A stretch of DNA of 64,000 nucleotides from Costertonia aggregata (GTDB lineage: Bacteria > Bacteroidota > Bacteroidia > Flavobacteriales > Flavobacteriaceae), in NCBI RefSeq assembly GCF_013402795.1, contig NZ_CP058595.1:1337501-1401500 (forward strand). The letters run 5' to 3'. Positions 54,206 through 62,437 of this stretch are shown here, piece after piece. A model generated the notes under the pieces. The model was not told the origin of the DNA, did not search any database, and worked only from the letters and a program-made list of their open reading frames with translations. The position numbers and the translations under genes are program-made. How positions within the stretch are numbered: position 1 is the stretch's first letter; every line of letters starts with the position of its first letter.

Positions 54206-55203
54206 ACCAACTGCTTCCCAATGTTCTTATGCTCAAATAACCTGTTCAAGGCAATAGGCATATTTTCCAGGCCTTCCAAGACATCTTCTTGATAATCTAA
54301 TTTTCCTTCTTTAATCCACTGCGCCATTTCTTTTTCCGCTTGCGGAAAATCTTTTTCATAATCGTAAATGAAAAAACCTGCCATCTTAGAGCGGGTGGCA
54401 CCTACCTTGTGCCAATTCTTTAAAAAGTAATTGGGATTGTCCCTATTGCCATACTGGGAAATCCTACCACAGAGCACCACCCTCGAATAACGCTTTAATT
54501 TGGTAAGGGCGATATCTAAAATCTCTCCCCCGACGTTATCAAAAAACACATCGATACCTCCTGGGAAAAAATGGTCAATGCGTTCCGAAACATTCCCTTT
54601 TTTATAATTTATCGCACCGTAATACCCTAACTTCTCTGTCAACATCCTACATTTTTCATCGGTACCGGCCAAGCCTACAGCCCGCGAACCTTTGATATTT
54701 GCCAATTGTGCCACATTAGAGCCCACCCCGCCGGCAGCTGCCGAAACCAAAACGTTTTCATCTTTTTTTAGTTCCCCAACCTTATATAACCCAAAATAAG
54801 AGGTAAACCCGGTCATACCCAAAATACCTAGGGCCGTGGAATAGGAAATTCCGTGTTTGTTCACTTTGTACATCATATAGTAGGGGCTACCATCACAAAT
54901 CACATATTCTTGCCAGCCACATTTGCCCTGTACAATATCCCCAATCTGAAAGTCGGGATGTTTACTTTCAATAATCTCTCCTACTCCTCTACCACGCATC
55001 GTATCACCAATTTCTAAAGGTTCTTCGATACCGGCACCATCGAGCATATAGAATTTCATGACCGGCGCTACGGATAGGAATAATACTTTAATCAAGAACT
55101 CTCCCTGTTTAAGTGATCGCAGTGTCACGGTTTCCAGGTTGAAATCTGTGGTTTTAATGAATTCTCCAGGTCTGGCAGCCAAAGTCAAACGTCTATTTTG
55201 CAT
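54193..55203 (-). CDS. NADP-dependent MDR oxidoreductase (prostaglandin-reductase-like)
   Basis: The 336-residue zinc-less medium-chain reductase has the N-terminal GroES-like half (PVMKFYMLDGAGIEEPLEIGDTMRGRGVGEI) and the Rossmann half with SAAAGGVGSNVAQLA and FFDNVGGEILD. No Zn-ligand Cys/His set is present. The fold fits leukotriene-B4/prostaglandin reductases that reduce activated double bonds. Divergent from the amidohydrolase; an operator-like site lies in the shared promoter. Confidence 0.93.
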   Translation of the reverse strand: MQNRRLTLAARPGEFIKTTDFNLETVTLRSLKQGEFLIKVLFLSVAPVMKFYMLDGAGIEEPLEIGDTMRGRGVGEIIESKHPDFQIGDIVQGKCGWQEYVICDGSPYYMMYKVNKHGISYSTALGILGMTGFTSYFGLYKVGELKKDENVLVSAAAGGVGSNVAQLANIKGSRAVGLAGTDEKCRMLTEKLGYYGAINYKKGNVSERIDHFFPGGIDVFFDNVGGEILDIALTKLKRYSRVVLCGRISQYGNRDNPNYFLKNWHKVGATRSKMAGFFIYDYEKDFPQAEKEMAQWIKEGKLDYQEDVLEGLENMPIALNRLFEHKNIGKQLVKIS

Positions 55204-55224
55204 GCTTCTAAAATACTGATAAAT

Positions 55225-55259
55225 TAGTTAATAACATTAATCATTAAATTAATTAACTA
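55225..55259. promoter_or_regulatory. Operator-like site B, two overlapping dyads
   Basis: Dyad one is TAGTTAA-N5-TTAATCA (55225-55243). Dyad two is TCATTAA-N5-TTAACTA (55241-55259). Their centres are 16 bp apart, overlapping by three bases. Mirror-image TATTTTAG boxes flank the site on opposite strands (55208-55215 and 55258-55265), so it sits between divergent promoters of the MDR and amidohydrolase genes. Confidence 0.65.
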
Positions 55260-55325
55260 TTTTAGGGAATTGTATTATCAGTTCTAAATAAAATAAGTAG
55301 TTTTAAAATGTTAACATATTTAATC

Positions 55326-56783
55326 ATGAAGAATTATCCTAAGATTATAGCTTTTCTATATGTATGGGTTTTTATTGCATGCCAACCTAAAGAAGCACTT
55401 TTTGAAGATGCCATTTGCATTCAAAATATAAGCACTATCGACCCGATAGAGGGATTAACAAAAAAACAGACCATTGTCATCAAAGACGGTAAAATTCATA
55501 AAATAGTTGACTCGGCAGACTTGCTACTATCCAAGGAAAATACAATTATTGATGGTTCGGGTAAGTACTTGATTCCCGGCCTATGGGATACACATGTGCA
55601 TTTTGCTTATATAGAGGAGTTGGCCCCTCGCATGTTCGATATGTTTCTTACCCACGGTATAACCAGTGTTCGTGATACAGGTGGTAAAGTTGATTTCGTA
55701 AAAAAATGGAAAGACAAAGCCTTGGCTAACCCGACCGATGCACCAAGGGTAATGATGGCCGGCCCACTACTTGATGGCCAACATGCCGTATATGATGGCA
55801 GCAAACCCAATCTGCCAGAATTAGGTATAGGGCTTAAAGACGTTGCTTCGGTTAAGGAAAAAGCAAAAATGCTTCTCTCGAAAAAGGTTGATTTGTTCAA
55901 GGCCTATGAAATGTTGACCTCTGAACAACTGAGCACAATATGCAAAATAGCATCTGCGAACGATATAAAGGTCACCGGCCATATTCCTTTGAGCATGAAT
56001 GCGATTTCCGCTTCCAATAGTGGTATGAACAGTATGGAACATATGCGTAATCTAGATCTATCATGTGCCAGCAACAGCGATGAACTTTTGGCCGAACGCC
56101 AAAAACTGTTGGCCAATGAATCAAACCTGTCAGGAAGTGAACTAAGGGCTTATATTCATGGATTACAACAAGAAAAGGCCATGAAAAATTATGACGATAA
56201 AAAAGCGACCGAGGTTTTAGCCGTTTTTAAAAAGAACGATACTTGGCAAATACCCACATTAACATTGAACACGCTATTTTCGGGCAAATATTTTGCCGAC
56301 GCAGAATATCAAAAAAGTTATTTGCTTTTACCGGATTCCATCGCTGATTATTGGTTTACGCGCTCCAACGTTCTCAAGGATTACCCGGTTTCGGAAAAAA
56401 GTCAACTTACGACTGAATTCAATTATAAAATGGTCAAAAAAATACATGAAAAGGGCATTCCCATTATGGCGGGCACCGATACGCCCATTGCTTATTTGAC
56501 TCCTGGCCTTAGTCTTCACGAAGAACTCTCAAGCTTGGTCAAAGCAGGGGTTTCGCCATTAGAAGTACTAAAAACGGCGACCTATAATCCCGCAAAGTAT
56601 TTTAATATGGAAAACGAATTGGGATCTATCAAAGAAAATATGTGGGCAGATTTGGTTATTCTAGATGCAAACCCTTTGGAAAACATATCAAATACCAAAG
56701 CGATACATGCCGTAATTAAGCAAGGTAAGTTGTACAATCCAAAAATGCTTACTCAAATGTTGACCAATTTGAGGGATAATTAG
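55326..56783 (+). CDS. Amidohydrolase-family lipoprotein
   Basis: From ATG 55326 the 485-residue protein has a lipoprotein signal (IIAFLYVWVFIAC) and a metal-dependent hydrolase fold. DTHVHF carries the HxH ligands, KAYEMLTSEQLS has a Lys, VTGHIPLSM a His, SMEHMRN a further His, and IMAGTDTPI the catalytic Asp. This resembles imidazolonepropionase/prolidase-type amidohydrolases, but the substrate is unknown. It is exported to the periplasm or outer membrane and is divergent from the MDR reductase. Confidence 0.9.
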   Translation: MKNYPKIIAFLYVWVFIACQPKEALFEDAICIQNISTIDPIEGLTKKQTIVIKDGKIHKIVDSADLLLSKENTIIDGSGKYLIPGLWDTHVHFAYIEELAPRMFDMFLTHGITSVRDTGGKVDFVKKWKDKALANPTDAPRVMMAGPLLDGQHAVYDGSKPNLPELGIGLKDVASVKEKAKMLLSKKVDLFKAYEMLTSEQLSTICKIASANDIKVTGHIPLSMNAISASNSGMNSMEHMRNLDLSCASNSDELLAERQKLLANESNLSGSELRAYIHGLQQEKAMKNYDDKKATEVLAVFKKNDTWQIPTLTLNTLFSGKYFADAEYQKSYLLLPDSIADYWFTRSNVLKDYPVSEKSQLTTEFNYKMVKKIHEKGIPIMAGTDTPIAYLTPGLSLHEELSSLVKAGVSPLEVLKTATYNPAKYFNMENELGSIKENMWADLVILDANPLENISNTKAIHAVIKQGKLYNPKMLTQMLTNLRDN

Positions 56784-56852
56784 TCTTTTGTTACTCCAAA
56801 GAATCAACAACCTTATTGTTTTTTTGTTAAAAATTGGCATAATCCCATCAAT

Positions 56853-56887
56853 TAGTTAACTTTATTAACTATTAATTAAATGAACTA
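56853..56887. promoter_or_regulatory. Operator-like site C upstream of the cytochrome c gene
   Basis: Perfect dyad TAGTTAA-N5-TTAACTA at 56853-56871, followed by a weaker copy (CTATTAA-N5-TGAACTA, 56869-56887). The 16-bp centre spacing is the same as at site B. TAAATTTT at 56884-56891 may be the -7 box, so the site would overlap the -33 region of the downstream transcript. Confidence 0.6.
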
Positions 56888-56917
56888 AATTTTATTTATC
56901 AAACAAACAATGATACT

Positions 56918-57379
56918 ATGCGAAGAATAGTTACACTTCTTAGTTTATGTCTTGCCTTGGTCTCTAGTTCCTGCGGGGAAAAGCCAAAAAAAGAAGAAAA
57001 TACCTTTGAAATCAAAAACGAGGTTAAAAAACCTGTGGCAGAAGCTACAGCTGCCACAATACCGCAATCCGAAAATAAATTAGGCAGAAGAGTGTTTTTA
57101 TTGTGTGCCGCATGTCATAACGTTGTCAAGGGAGAACCACATAAAGTTGGTCCTAACTTGAACGGATTCTTTGGAAAAAGGGCTGGTATGAAAGAAGGTT
57201 TTGTGTACTCCGAAGCATTAAAGAACAAAGGTATCGTTTGGAGCGAAAAAACCATTCGTGAGTGGCTTGAAAATCCTGCAAGTTATGTTCCGGGAACAAA
57301 AATGGCGTTTGTAGGCGTTAAAAAGAAAGAGCAGCAAGATGCCTTGATTGCTTATCTTAAAGAAGTAACAAAAGAATAA
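56918..57379 (+). CDS. Cytochrome c lipoprotein
   Basis: The 153-residue class I cytochrome has a lipoprotein signal (LCLALVSSSC, Cys 19) and a disordered linker to about 53. One heme motif CAACH (C63, C66, H67) and a distal Met129 in PGTKMAF follow, and KVGPNLNGFFGKRAG resembles cytochrome c2/c550. As a single-heme carrier on the membrane it probably accepts electrons from the neighbouring FAD oxidases. First gene of a long forward cluster. Confidence 0.93.
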   Translation: MRRIVTLLSLCLALVSSSCGEKPKKEENTFEIKNEVKKPVAEATAATIPQSENKLGRRVFLLCAACHNVVKGEPHKVGPNLNGFFGKRAGMKEGFVYSEALKNKGIVWSEKTIREWLENPASYVPGTKMAFVGVKKKEQQDALIAYLKEVTKE

Positions 57380-57396
57380 TTGCTAAAAATAAAGCT

Positions 57397-58902
57397 ATGA
57401 AAACAAATCGGCGAAAATTCATTCAAGGTCTAACGGCCGCATCGGCAGGACTTATAATTCCGGCAAGCTGCACATCTAAGGCCAACACAGAAAATTCAAA
57501 AAATGAGGCACCATCCATTCATTCCAAAAACAAGCCTGTAAAATCAAATCATGACGTAGTAGTCGTAGGTGCAGGGCTTTCGGGCCTTCACGCTGCAATG
57601 CTTCTTGAAGAGCAAGGTTATGATGTACAGGTCATAGAAGGTAGAAATCGACTGGGTGGGCGTGTGTATACCCTCAATGATGTTCCTGGCAAACCGGAAG
57701 CTGCGGGCGAATATATCGGTGCGAACTACGCCCGAATGAGAAACACGGTTGAAAAACTTGGTCTTGAAATGCATAGTCCCGACATGGGAGGTGGTGCAAA
57801 TCGCCCATGGCTATACAATATCAAAGGGGAATATATTACGGCTAAAAACTGGGAGTCGCACAAATTCAATCCGTTAGAGGGCGAGGACAGAACCCTACTA
57901 CCTCACCGCTACCTATCCACGATTTCAAATCGCGACAACCCGCTTCAAGACAAACCCTTAAATGCGTGGCTAGAAGATGAGTACCATAAATACGATATTC
58001 CACATGACCAGTATTTACGTTCAAAAGGTGTGAACGAGGAGACCATAAAATTGATGAATGTTGTGATTCATGCGGGTGGCATGCACAATACCTCTGCCAT
58101 GAACGAATTACGTCGTTACCACGTAATGAACTTCAGCTCTGGAAAAACAACCTTCCCCGATGGCACCAGTTGGAAAATGATCAAAGGAGGCAACTCCCTC
58201 TTGCCAGAAGCTATGGCAGGAAGTTTGAAAAACGAAGTACAACTGGGCAGGACTGTTGTCGGTTTTAAGGAGGCCGATGGCGTGGTTCAAGTAAGTTGTG
58301 CAGATGGTAGTGAGTACACGGCCAAACAAGTAGTGTGTAGCATTCCGATTACCGTACTTAAAAATGTGACTTTTGACCCGGTTGTTCAAGGGATTACCAA
58401 AGATGCTATTAATGAGATGGACTACGGTCTATCGGTTCAAGCGCATTTCCTCATTACAGAACCGTTTTGGGAACAAGATGGCATGGACCCTAATATGTGG
58501 ACCGATGGCCCATTGGAACGTTTCGCCGTTCGCACCAAAAGAGACCCTAGTGACCCCGATGCCGGTCTTGCCTTCATCAATGGCCCTGAATCATTAAAAT
58601 TCAGACTCATGACAGATGACCAAGTGTTTTCATATGTAGAAAATAAACTGGCGGAAATTAGACCTTCTACCAAAGGCAAGCTAAAACGTATCATGATTCA
58701 ATCTTGCGAGCGTGATATTCACGGTGCGGGAGACTGGGTATATTGGCAACCGGGCCAAGTGAAAAAGTACGCAAACCATATGAGAAAAAACCACGGAAAC
58801 ATTCACTTTTGTGGAGAACATACGGCCATAATGGAAAGAGGAATGGAAGGTGCCTTTGAATCGGGAGAACGCGCCGCACTGGATATTATTTTAAACGCAT
58901 AA
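57397..58902 (+). CDS. Tat-exported flavin amine oxidase
   Basis: The 501-residue FAD protein starts with a Tat signal (TNRRKFIQGLTAASAGLIIPAS) whose Cys could be lipidated. The dinucleotide motif VVVGAGLSGLHAAMLLEEQG and GRNRLGGRVYT mark the flavin monoamine oxidase family. The C-terminal HFCGEHTAIMERGMEGAFESGERAA is the FAD-capping block. It follows the cytochrome c gene by 17 nt; electrons may go to that cytochrome rather than to oxygen. Substrate unknown. The second oxidase of the cluster is a paralogue. Confidence 0.93.
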   Translation: MKTNRRKFIQGLTAASAGLIIPASCTSKANTENSKNEAPSIHSKNKPVKSNHDVVVVGAGLSGLHAAMLLEEQGYDVQVIEGRNRLGGRVYTLNDVPGKPEAAGEYIGANYARMRNTVEKLGLEMHSPDMGGGANRPWLYNIKGEYITAKNWESHKFNPLEGEDRTLLPHRYLSTISNRDNPLQDKPLNAWLEDEYHKYDIPHDQYLRSKGVNEETIKLMNVVIHAGGMHNTSAMNELRRYHVMNFSSGKTTFPDGTSWKMIKGGNSLLPEAMAGSLKNEVQLGRTVVGFKEADGVVQVSCADGSEYTAKQVVCSIPITVLKNVTFDPVVQGITKDAINEMDYGLSVQAHFLITEPFWEQDGMDPNMWTDGPLERFAVRTKRDPSDPDAGLAFINGPESLKFRLMTDDQVFSYVENKLAEIRPSTKGKLKRIMIQSCERDIHGAGDWVYWQPGQVKKYANHMRKNHGNIHFCGEHTAIMERGMEGAFESGERAALDIILNA

Positions 58903-58905
58903 CAC

Positions 58906-58942
58906 AAAAAAGGGCATCGATTTTTATGTTGGTGCCTTTTTT
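58906..58942 (+). terminator. Internal hairpin between the first oxidase and the CpcT-like gene
   Basis: A-run plus GGGCA (58906-58916) can pair with TGCC plus a T-run (58933-58942) with one bulge. Partial termination would lower expression of the downstream genes relative to cytochrome and oxidase. Confidence 0.45.
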
Positions 58943-58973
58943 GATCATAGTCAAATACCATAAAAAAACACCA

Positions 58974-59984
58974 ATGAAAAAACTGCGATTTTTAACTTTT
59001 CCGATATTGGCCGTTATATCCCTGCAGGCTAGTCTTGCCAGTGCTCCATTTGATTTTGGAGATCCCAATGTGCGGGATTTGGGACTTATTGCTAAATGGT
59101 TCGAAGGAGAATTCGATAATGATGAACAATTATGGGTCGAAGGGCGTAGCGATTGGTGGGGCAAGGCTGACGAAAAGCACGGGCGTATTCATGCCATTCA
59201 CAAAAGGATTAAAGCGGACAGCATTGGAAAGTATGTTTTTTACATTGAAGAATATATGGATAACGATCCAACCAAAGTCGGAAGACAGCGCATTGTTTCC
59301 TTTGAAAGTATGGGCGAAAAAAACCCGGGCATCGTTATGAAATTATACTTTTTAAAAGAAGCCGATAAATATCTGATGGCATCTGAAACGCATGAAGCAA
59401 TGCTGGCCAATATGACCAAGGATGCACTTTTTGGTCTTGATGGCTGTGACGTGATTTTTCAAAGAGTAGGCCAACAATTTCATGGTAGTATGCGTGAAAA
59501 AGCTTGCCAATTTGGAAAAGGTGACGAACTGCGTTATTCGGTTCACGATATGATTGTCTCCGAAAATGAATATTGGCGTGTTGACCGTACCTTTTTGGTG
59601 AAAGATGATTCTTTCTTCAAAGGCCATCCAAACGCAGAACCACACAAAATGCGAAAAGCAAAAGTGTATACGTGTGATGTTTCTTTCTATGAGAAAGCGT
59701 ACTATCTACCTAGTGAAAAAGATAAAAATTATAAAGATTTAAAAGTACACGATCAAGGAGGCACTGCTCACGTTCTCAACCCTGTTGACGGTAAAACCTA
59801 TTTCGTGCAATTGCGGAATAAGGAATATCCATTTTATGATTTATCGGATTCTGATTTCTTCTTTTTACGATTTAAAGAAGAAGGTGCACAAGCTTCACTG
59901 GCTTTGGCCTTTGCAGAGCCTAATGCCAAAAAAATCGGATTTCAGATGAACTGGGCTTCTGCAGTTTGCGAATGTGAACAGTAA
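58974..59984 (+). CDS. CpcT/CpeT-like exported protein
   Basis: From ATG 58974 the 336-residue protein has a signal peptide (KKLRFLTFPILAVISLQASLAS). The mature part shows LGLIAKWFEGEFDNDEQLW and GRIHAIHKRIKADSIGKYVFYIEEYM, the CpcT/CpeT chromophore-lyase pattern (DUF1001). In cyanobacteria this lipocalin-like barrel attaches phycobilins to phycobiliproteins. This organism is not expected to have phycobilisomes, so the protein may bind or carry a bilin-like or other hydrophobic ligand in the periplasm. It lies in the oxidase cluster. Several Cys (CDVSFY, CECEQ) could form disulfides. Confidence 0.8.
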   Translation: MKKLRFLTFPILAVISLQASLASAPFDFGDPNVRDLGLIAKWFEGEFDNDEQLWVEGRSDWWGKADEKHGRIHAIHKRIKADSIGKYVFYIEEYMDNDPTKVGRQRIVSFESMGEKNPGIVMKLYFLKEADKYLMASETHEAMLANMTKDALFGLDGCDVIFQRVGQQFHGSMREKACQFGKGDELRYSVHDMIVSENEYWRVDRTFLVKDDSFFKGHPNAEPHKMRKAKVYTCDVSFYEKAYYLPSEKDKNYKDLKVHDQGGTAHVLNPVDGKTYFVQLRNKEYPFYDLSDSDFFFLRFKEEGAQASLALAFAEPNAKKIGFQMNWASAVCECEQ

Positions 59985-60014
59985 TAAAAAACTAATACCC
60001 AATTAGACTAAGTT

Positions 60015-60935
60015 ATGAAAGAACATATAAAAAGCACCCATTTCATTAAAGTATGTATGACCTTCTGTCTTTTTACATGTATGCTTTCGAGCTGTAATTG
60101 GGTCACCTCAGAAAATAAGTCAGCTAATACTGTCCAAATGGATGCAGTGGAGCAGCAAGAAATCGCTTATAACCTTGACGATCCTAAGGACAAACTCTTG
60201 ATTTTCGAAAAAATGCAGGGTGACCTATCGGGAAAAATGACTTTTTCCTATTCGGAAGGAAGGGTCTTTGGTATTAGACCCGATAGACCCAATAGTCTAA
60301 ATGTTTTTGGAAAAGAAGTATTTCGTTATTCTGGCTGCGGTATGAAAATCATGAGGTTACTAGACAATGGTAATGTAGAAACCAAATCCAAAGGATGGTT
60401 GTTGTACAGAGACCCAAAAACAGGTGAATTTCTAAGTGAAGTGAAAAACCCGTATACGGGTGAGGTGGTTGACGTTCCTTCTTTTCGTGCGGGAATTCGG
60501 GGTGGAATTATGACTCCCAAAGGTCCTGAAGTGAACGCCAGTTTCACCATGGAAAGCACAGCTATTGGTGCACCTTTAGATTTGGTATTTACCGATATGG
60601 GTGATAAAATGCACATTACACGCCATGCTTTTACCAAATGGTTTGAGAAAAAATCCCAAACATGGCGTACCGAAATGACTCTTGACACCTATGATGTTGA
60701 TAAAAAATACCTGTACGACCGGTCGTTAAGCCATATTCCCGCAGTGTACCACTGGACCAGCCAAACCTCATGGTTATCGCTGTTAAAAATGGCTGGCACC
60801 CCAGGCCATATGATTTGGACTTCCAGTGGAGGCACTTTTATGAACAAAGAAGACCTTCCTGCTGACTTCATAAAAGCTACGGAAGAAAAGCAACCCGATG
60901 TTTTTGCAGCACCTTTAACCTGGGACCAAGAATGA
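60015..60935 (+). CDS. DUF1838 lipoprotein
   Basis: The 306-residue protein has a lipoprotein signal (VCMTFCLFTCMLSSC, Cys 27). DUF1838 features are LLIFEKMQGDLSGKMTFSYSEG, GWLLYRDPKTGEFLSEVKNPYTGE, the MESTAIGAPLDLVFT block, and SLLKMAGTPGHMIWTSSGG. It is a beta-rich exported protein of unknown function. It overlaps the second oxidase by 4 nt (ATGA), indicating translational coupling with it. Confidence 0.88.
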   Translation: MKEHIKSTHFIKVCMTFCLFTCMLSSCNWVTSENKSANTVQMDAVEQQEIAYNLDDPKDKLLIFEKMQGDLSGKMTFSYSEGRVFGIRPDRPNSLNVFGKEVFRYSGCGMKIMRLLDNGNVETKSKGWLLYRDPKTGEFLSEVKNPYTGEVVDVPSFRAGIRGGIMTPKGPEVNASFTMESTAIGAPLDLVFTDMGDKMHITRHAFTKWFEKKSQTWRTEMTLDTYDVDKKYLYDRSLSHIPAVYHWTSQTSWLSLLKMAGTPGHMIWTSSGGTFMNKEDLPADFIKATEEKQPDVFAAPLTWDQE

Positions 60936-62428
60936 AAAACGAAAAGAAAACCCAACAAGGCATCAACCGCCGTGAAATGCTTAAAAAAAGTGGACTTGCA
61001 CTTGCAGCGGCCCCTTTTTATTTTGGTTTGAATTCCTGTGTAAGCGGCACTAAAAAAACAATGGATGCCGATGTTATTATCGTTGGTGCAGGCCTCGCAG
61101 GATTAAATGCCGCTTTACTTCTTGAACAAGCGGGCTTTAAAGTAAAAATTGTTGAGGCTACCGATAGACTTGGCGGACGAGTACATACTGCGAAAGAAAG
61201 TGATGTGCCTGGGCATCCGGAATTAGGAGGAAACGGTATTGGTGGCGGTTATGCTCGAGTACTCGATGCAGCACAAAAGTATGGGGTCTCTATGGGGCCG
61301 ATGCGTCCCAGAACCGAAGCCCGAAAAGGAGAACTGATCTATCGCATTAAAAACAATTTCATTCTTCCCGAAGAATGGCCGACCCATGACCTTAATACCC
61401 TACCTGAAGGATACAGAAAGGGACTTCCCGCCTACGTTACCTGGGGTCACTTTGGAAAAATAAACCCGCTACCCAAAAATGATCTAGCGGCATGGCGCGA
61501 CCCAACATATAAGAATTGGGACAAATCCACATATTCCGTTTTGAAGGAAGAAGGCTTCTCAGATGACGATATCAAATTGGTCATGGGCACCAACTCCAGT
61601 TATGGTGTTGATGCTCAGAATATTTCCGTTATGATGTATTTTCAGATATTGACTTGGATTGGTCAACAGAATGCATCCACCGGAAAAGGAGGGGCCATTG
61701 TTGGCGGAAACCAACGTTTACCAGAAGCCATGGGCACTGCTTTCAAGCAAGATATTATGCTGAGTAGTCCCGTAAAAAACATTGCTTCAGAAGCTGATGC
61801 CACAACGATTACCTTGAACAACGGAAATACACTAAGAGCTCCCTATTGTTTGGTCACTTTACCGGCATCTGCATTGCGACGTATTCAAATTTCGCCTAAT
61901 GTAAGTGGTGCGCAACAAAAAGGATTTCAAAATTTGGATTATACACCGGTGGTACAACTCCATTACGTTCCGAAGAAAAAGTACTGGGAAGAAGACGGAT
62001 TACCGCCCAGTATGTGGTGCGATAATTTGGCCGGGCGTTTTATGGCTTTGAAAAACGATTTACAAAATCCAGACGAAGTGACGAGTTGTGTAGCATTCTT
62101 AAACAGTAAGGTCGCCCTTCAAATCGATAAGATGAAACAAGAAGATGCTATTGCCTTGGTTACAAAAACACTGGAAGACATGCGACCCAGTTTAAAAGGG
62201 GCACTAGACTTTACCTATTATTGGACATGGGTAAACAACCCTTATGCAGGTGGTGCCTATGCCTATTGGAAACCGGGTGAGATCACCGATTTTTCGAACA
62301 GTCTTGCCGACCCCATTGGAAGAATACACTTTGCCGGAGAACATACCGCCGTTATGAATAGAGGTATGGAAGGTGCCATGGAATCAGGGGAGCGCGCCGC
62401 TTTTGAATTAATGGATTTACTAGGGTAA
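60932..62428 (+). CDS. Second Tat-exported flavin amine oxidase
   Basis: The 498-residue FAD oxidase has a Tat signal (GINRREMLKKSGLALAAAP), a possible lipid Cys in FGLNSC, and VIIVGAGLAGLNAALLLEQAG with DRLGGRVHT. The C-terminal block is HFAGEHTAVMNRGMEGAMESGERAA. It is a paralogue of the oxidase at 57397, sharing the block pattern WxPG-x..-HFxGEHTAxMxRGMEGA. The two may have different substrates or assemble together. It is coupled to DUF1838 upstream and 9 nt before the VOC gene. Confidence 0.92.
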   Translation: MKNEKKTQQGINRREMLKKSGLALAAAPFYFGLNSCVSGTKKTMDADVIIVGAGLAGLNAALLLEQAGFKVKIVEATDRLGGRVHTAKESDVPGHPELGGNGIGGGYARVLDAAQKYGVSMGPMRPRTEARKGELIYRIKNNFILPEEWPTHDLNTLPEGYRKGLPAYVTWGHFGKINPLPKNDLAAWRDPTYKNWDKSTYSVLKEEGFSDDDIKLVMGTNSSYGVDAQNISVMMYFQILTWIGQQNASTGKGGAIVGGNQRLPEAMGTAFKQDIMLSSPVKNIASEADATTITLNNGNTLRAPYCLVTLPASALRRIQISPNVSGAQQKGFQNLDYTPVVQLHYVPKKKYWEEDGLPPSMWCDNLAGRFMALKNDLQNPDEVTSCVAFLNSKVALQIDKMKQEDAIALVTKTLEDMRPSLKGALDFTYYWTWVNNPYAGGAYAYWKPGEITDFSNSLADPIGRIHFAGEHTAVMNRGMEGAMESGERAAFELMDLLG

Positions 62429-62437
62429 TAAAAAGCA

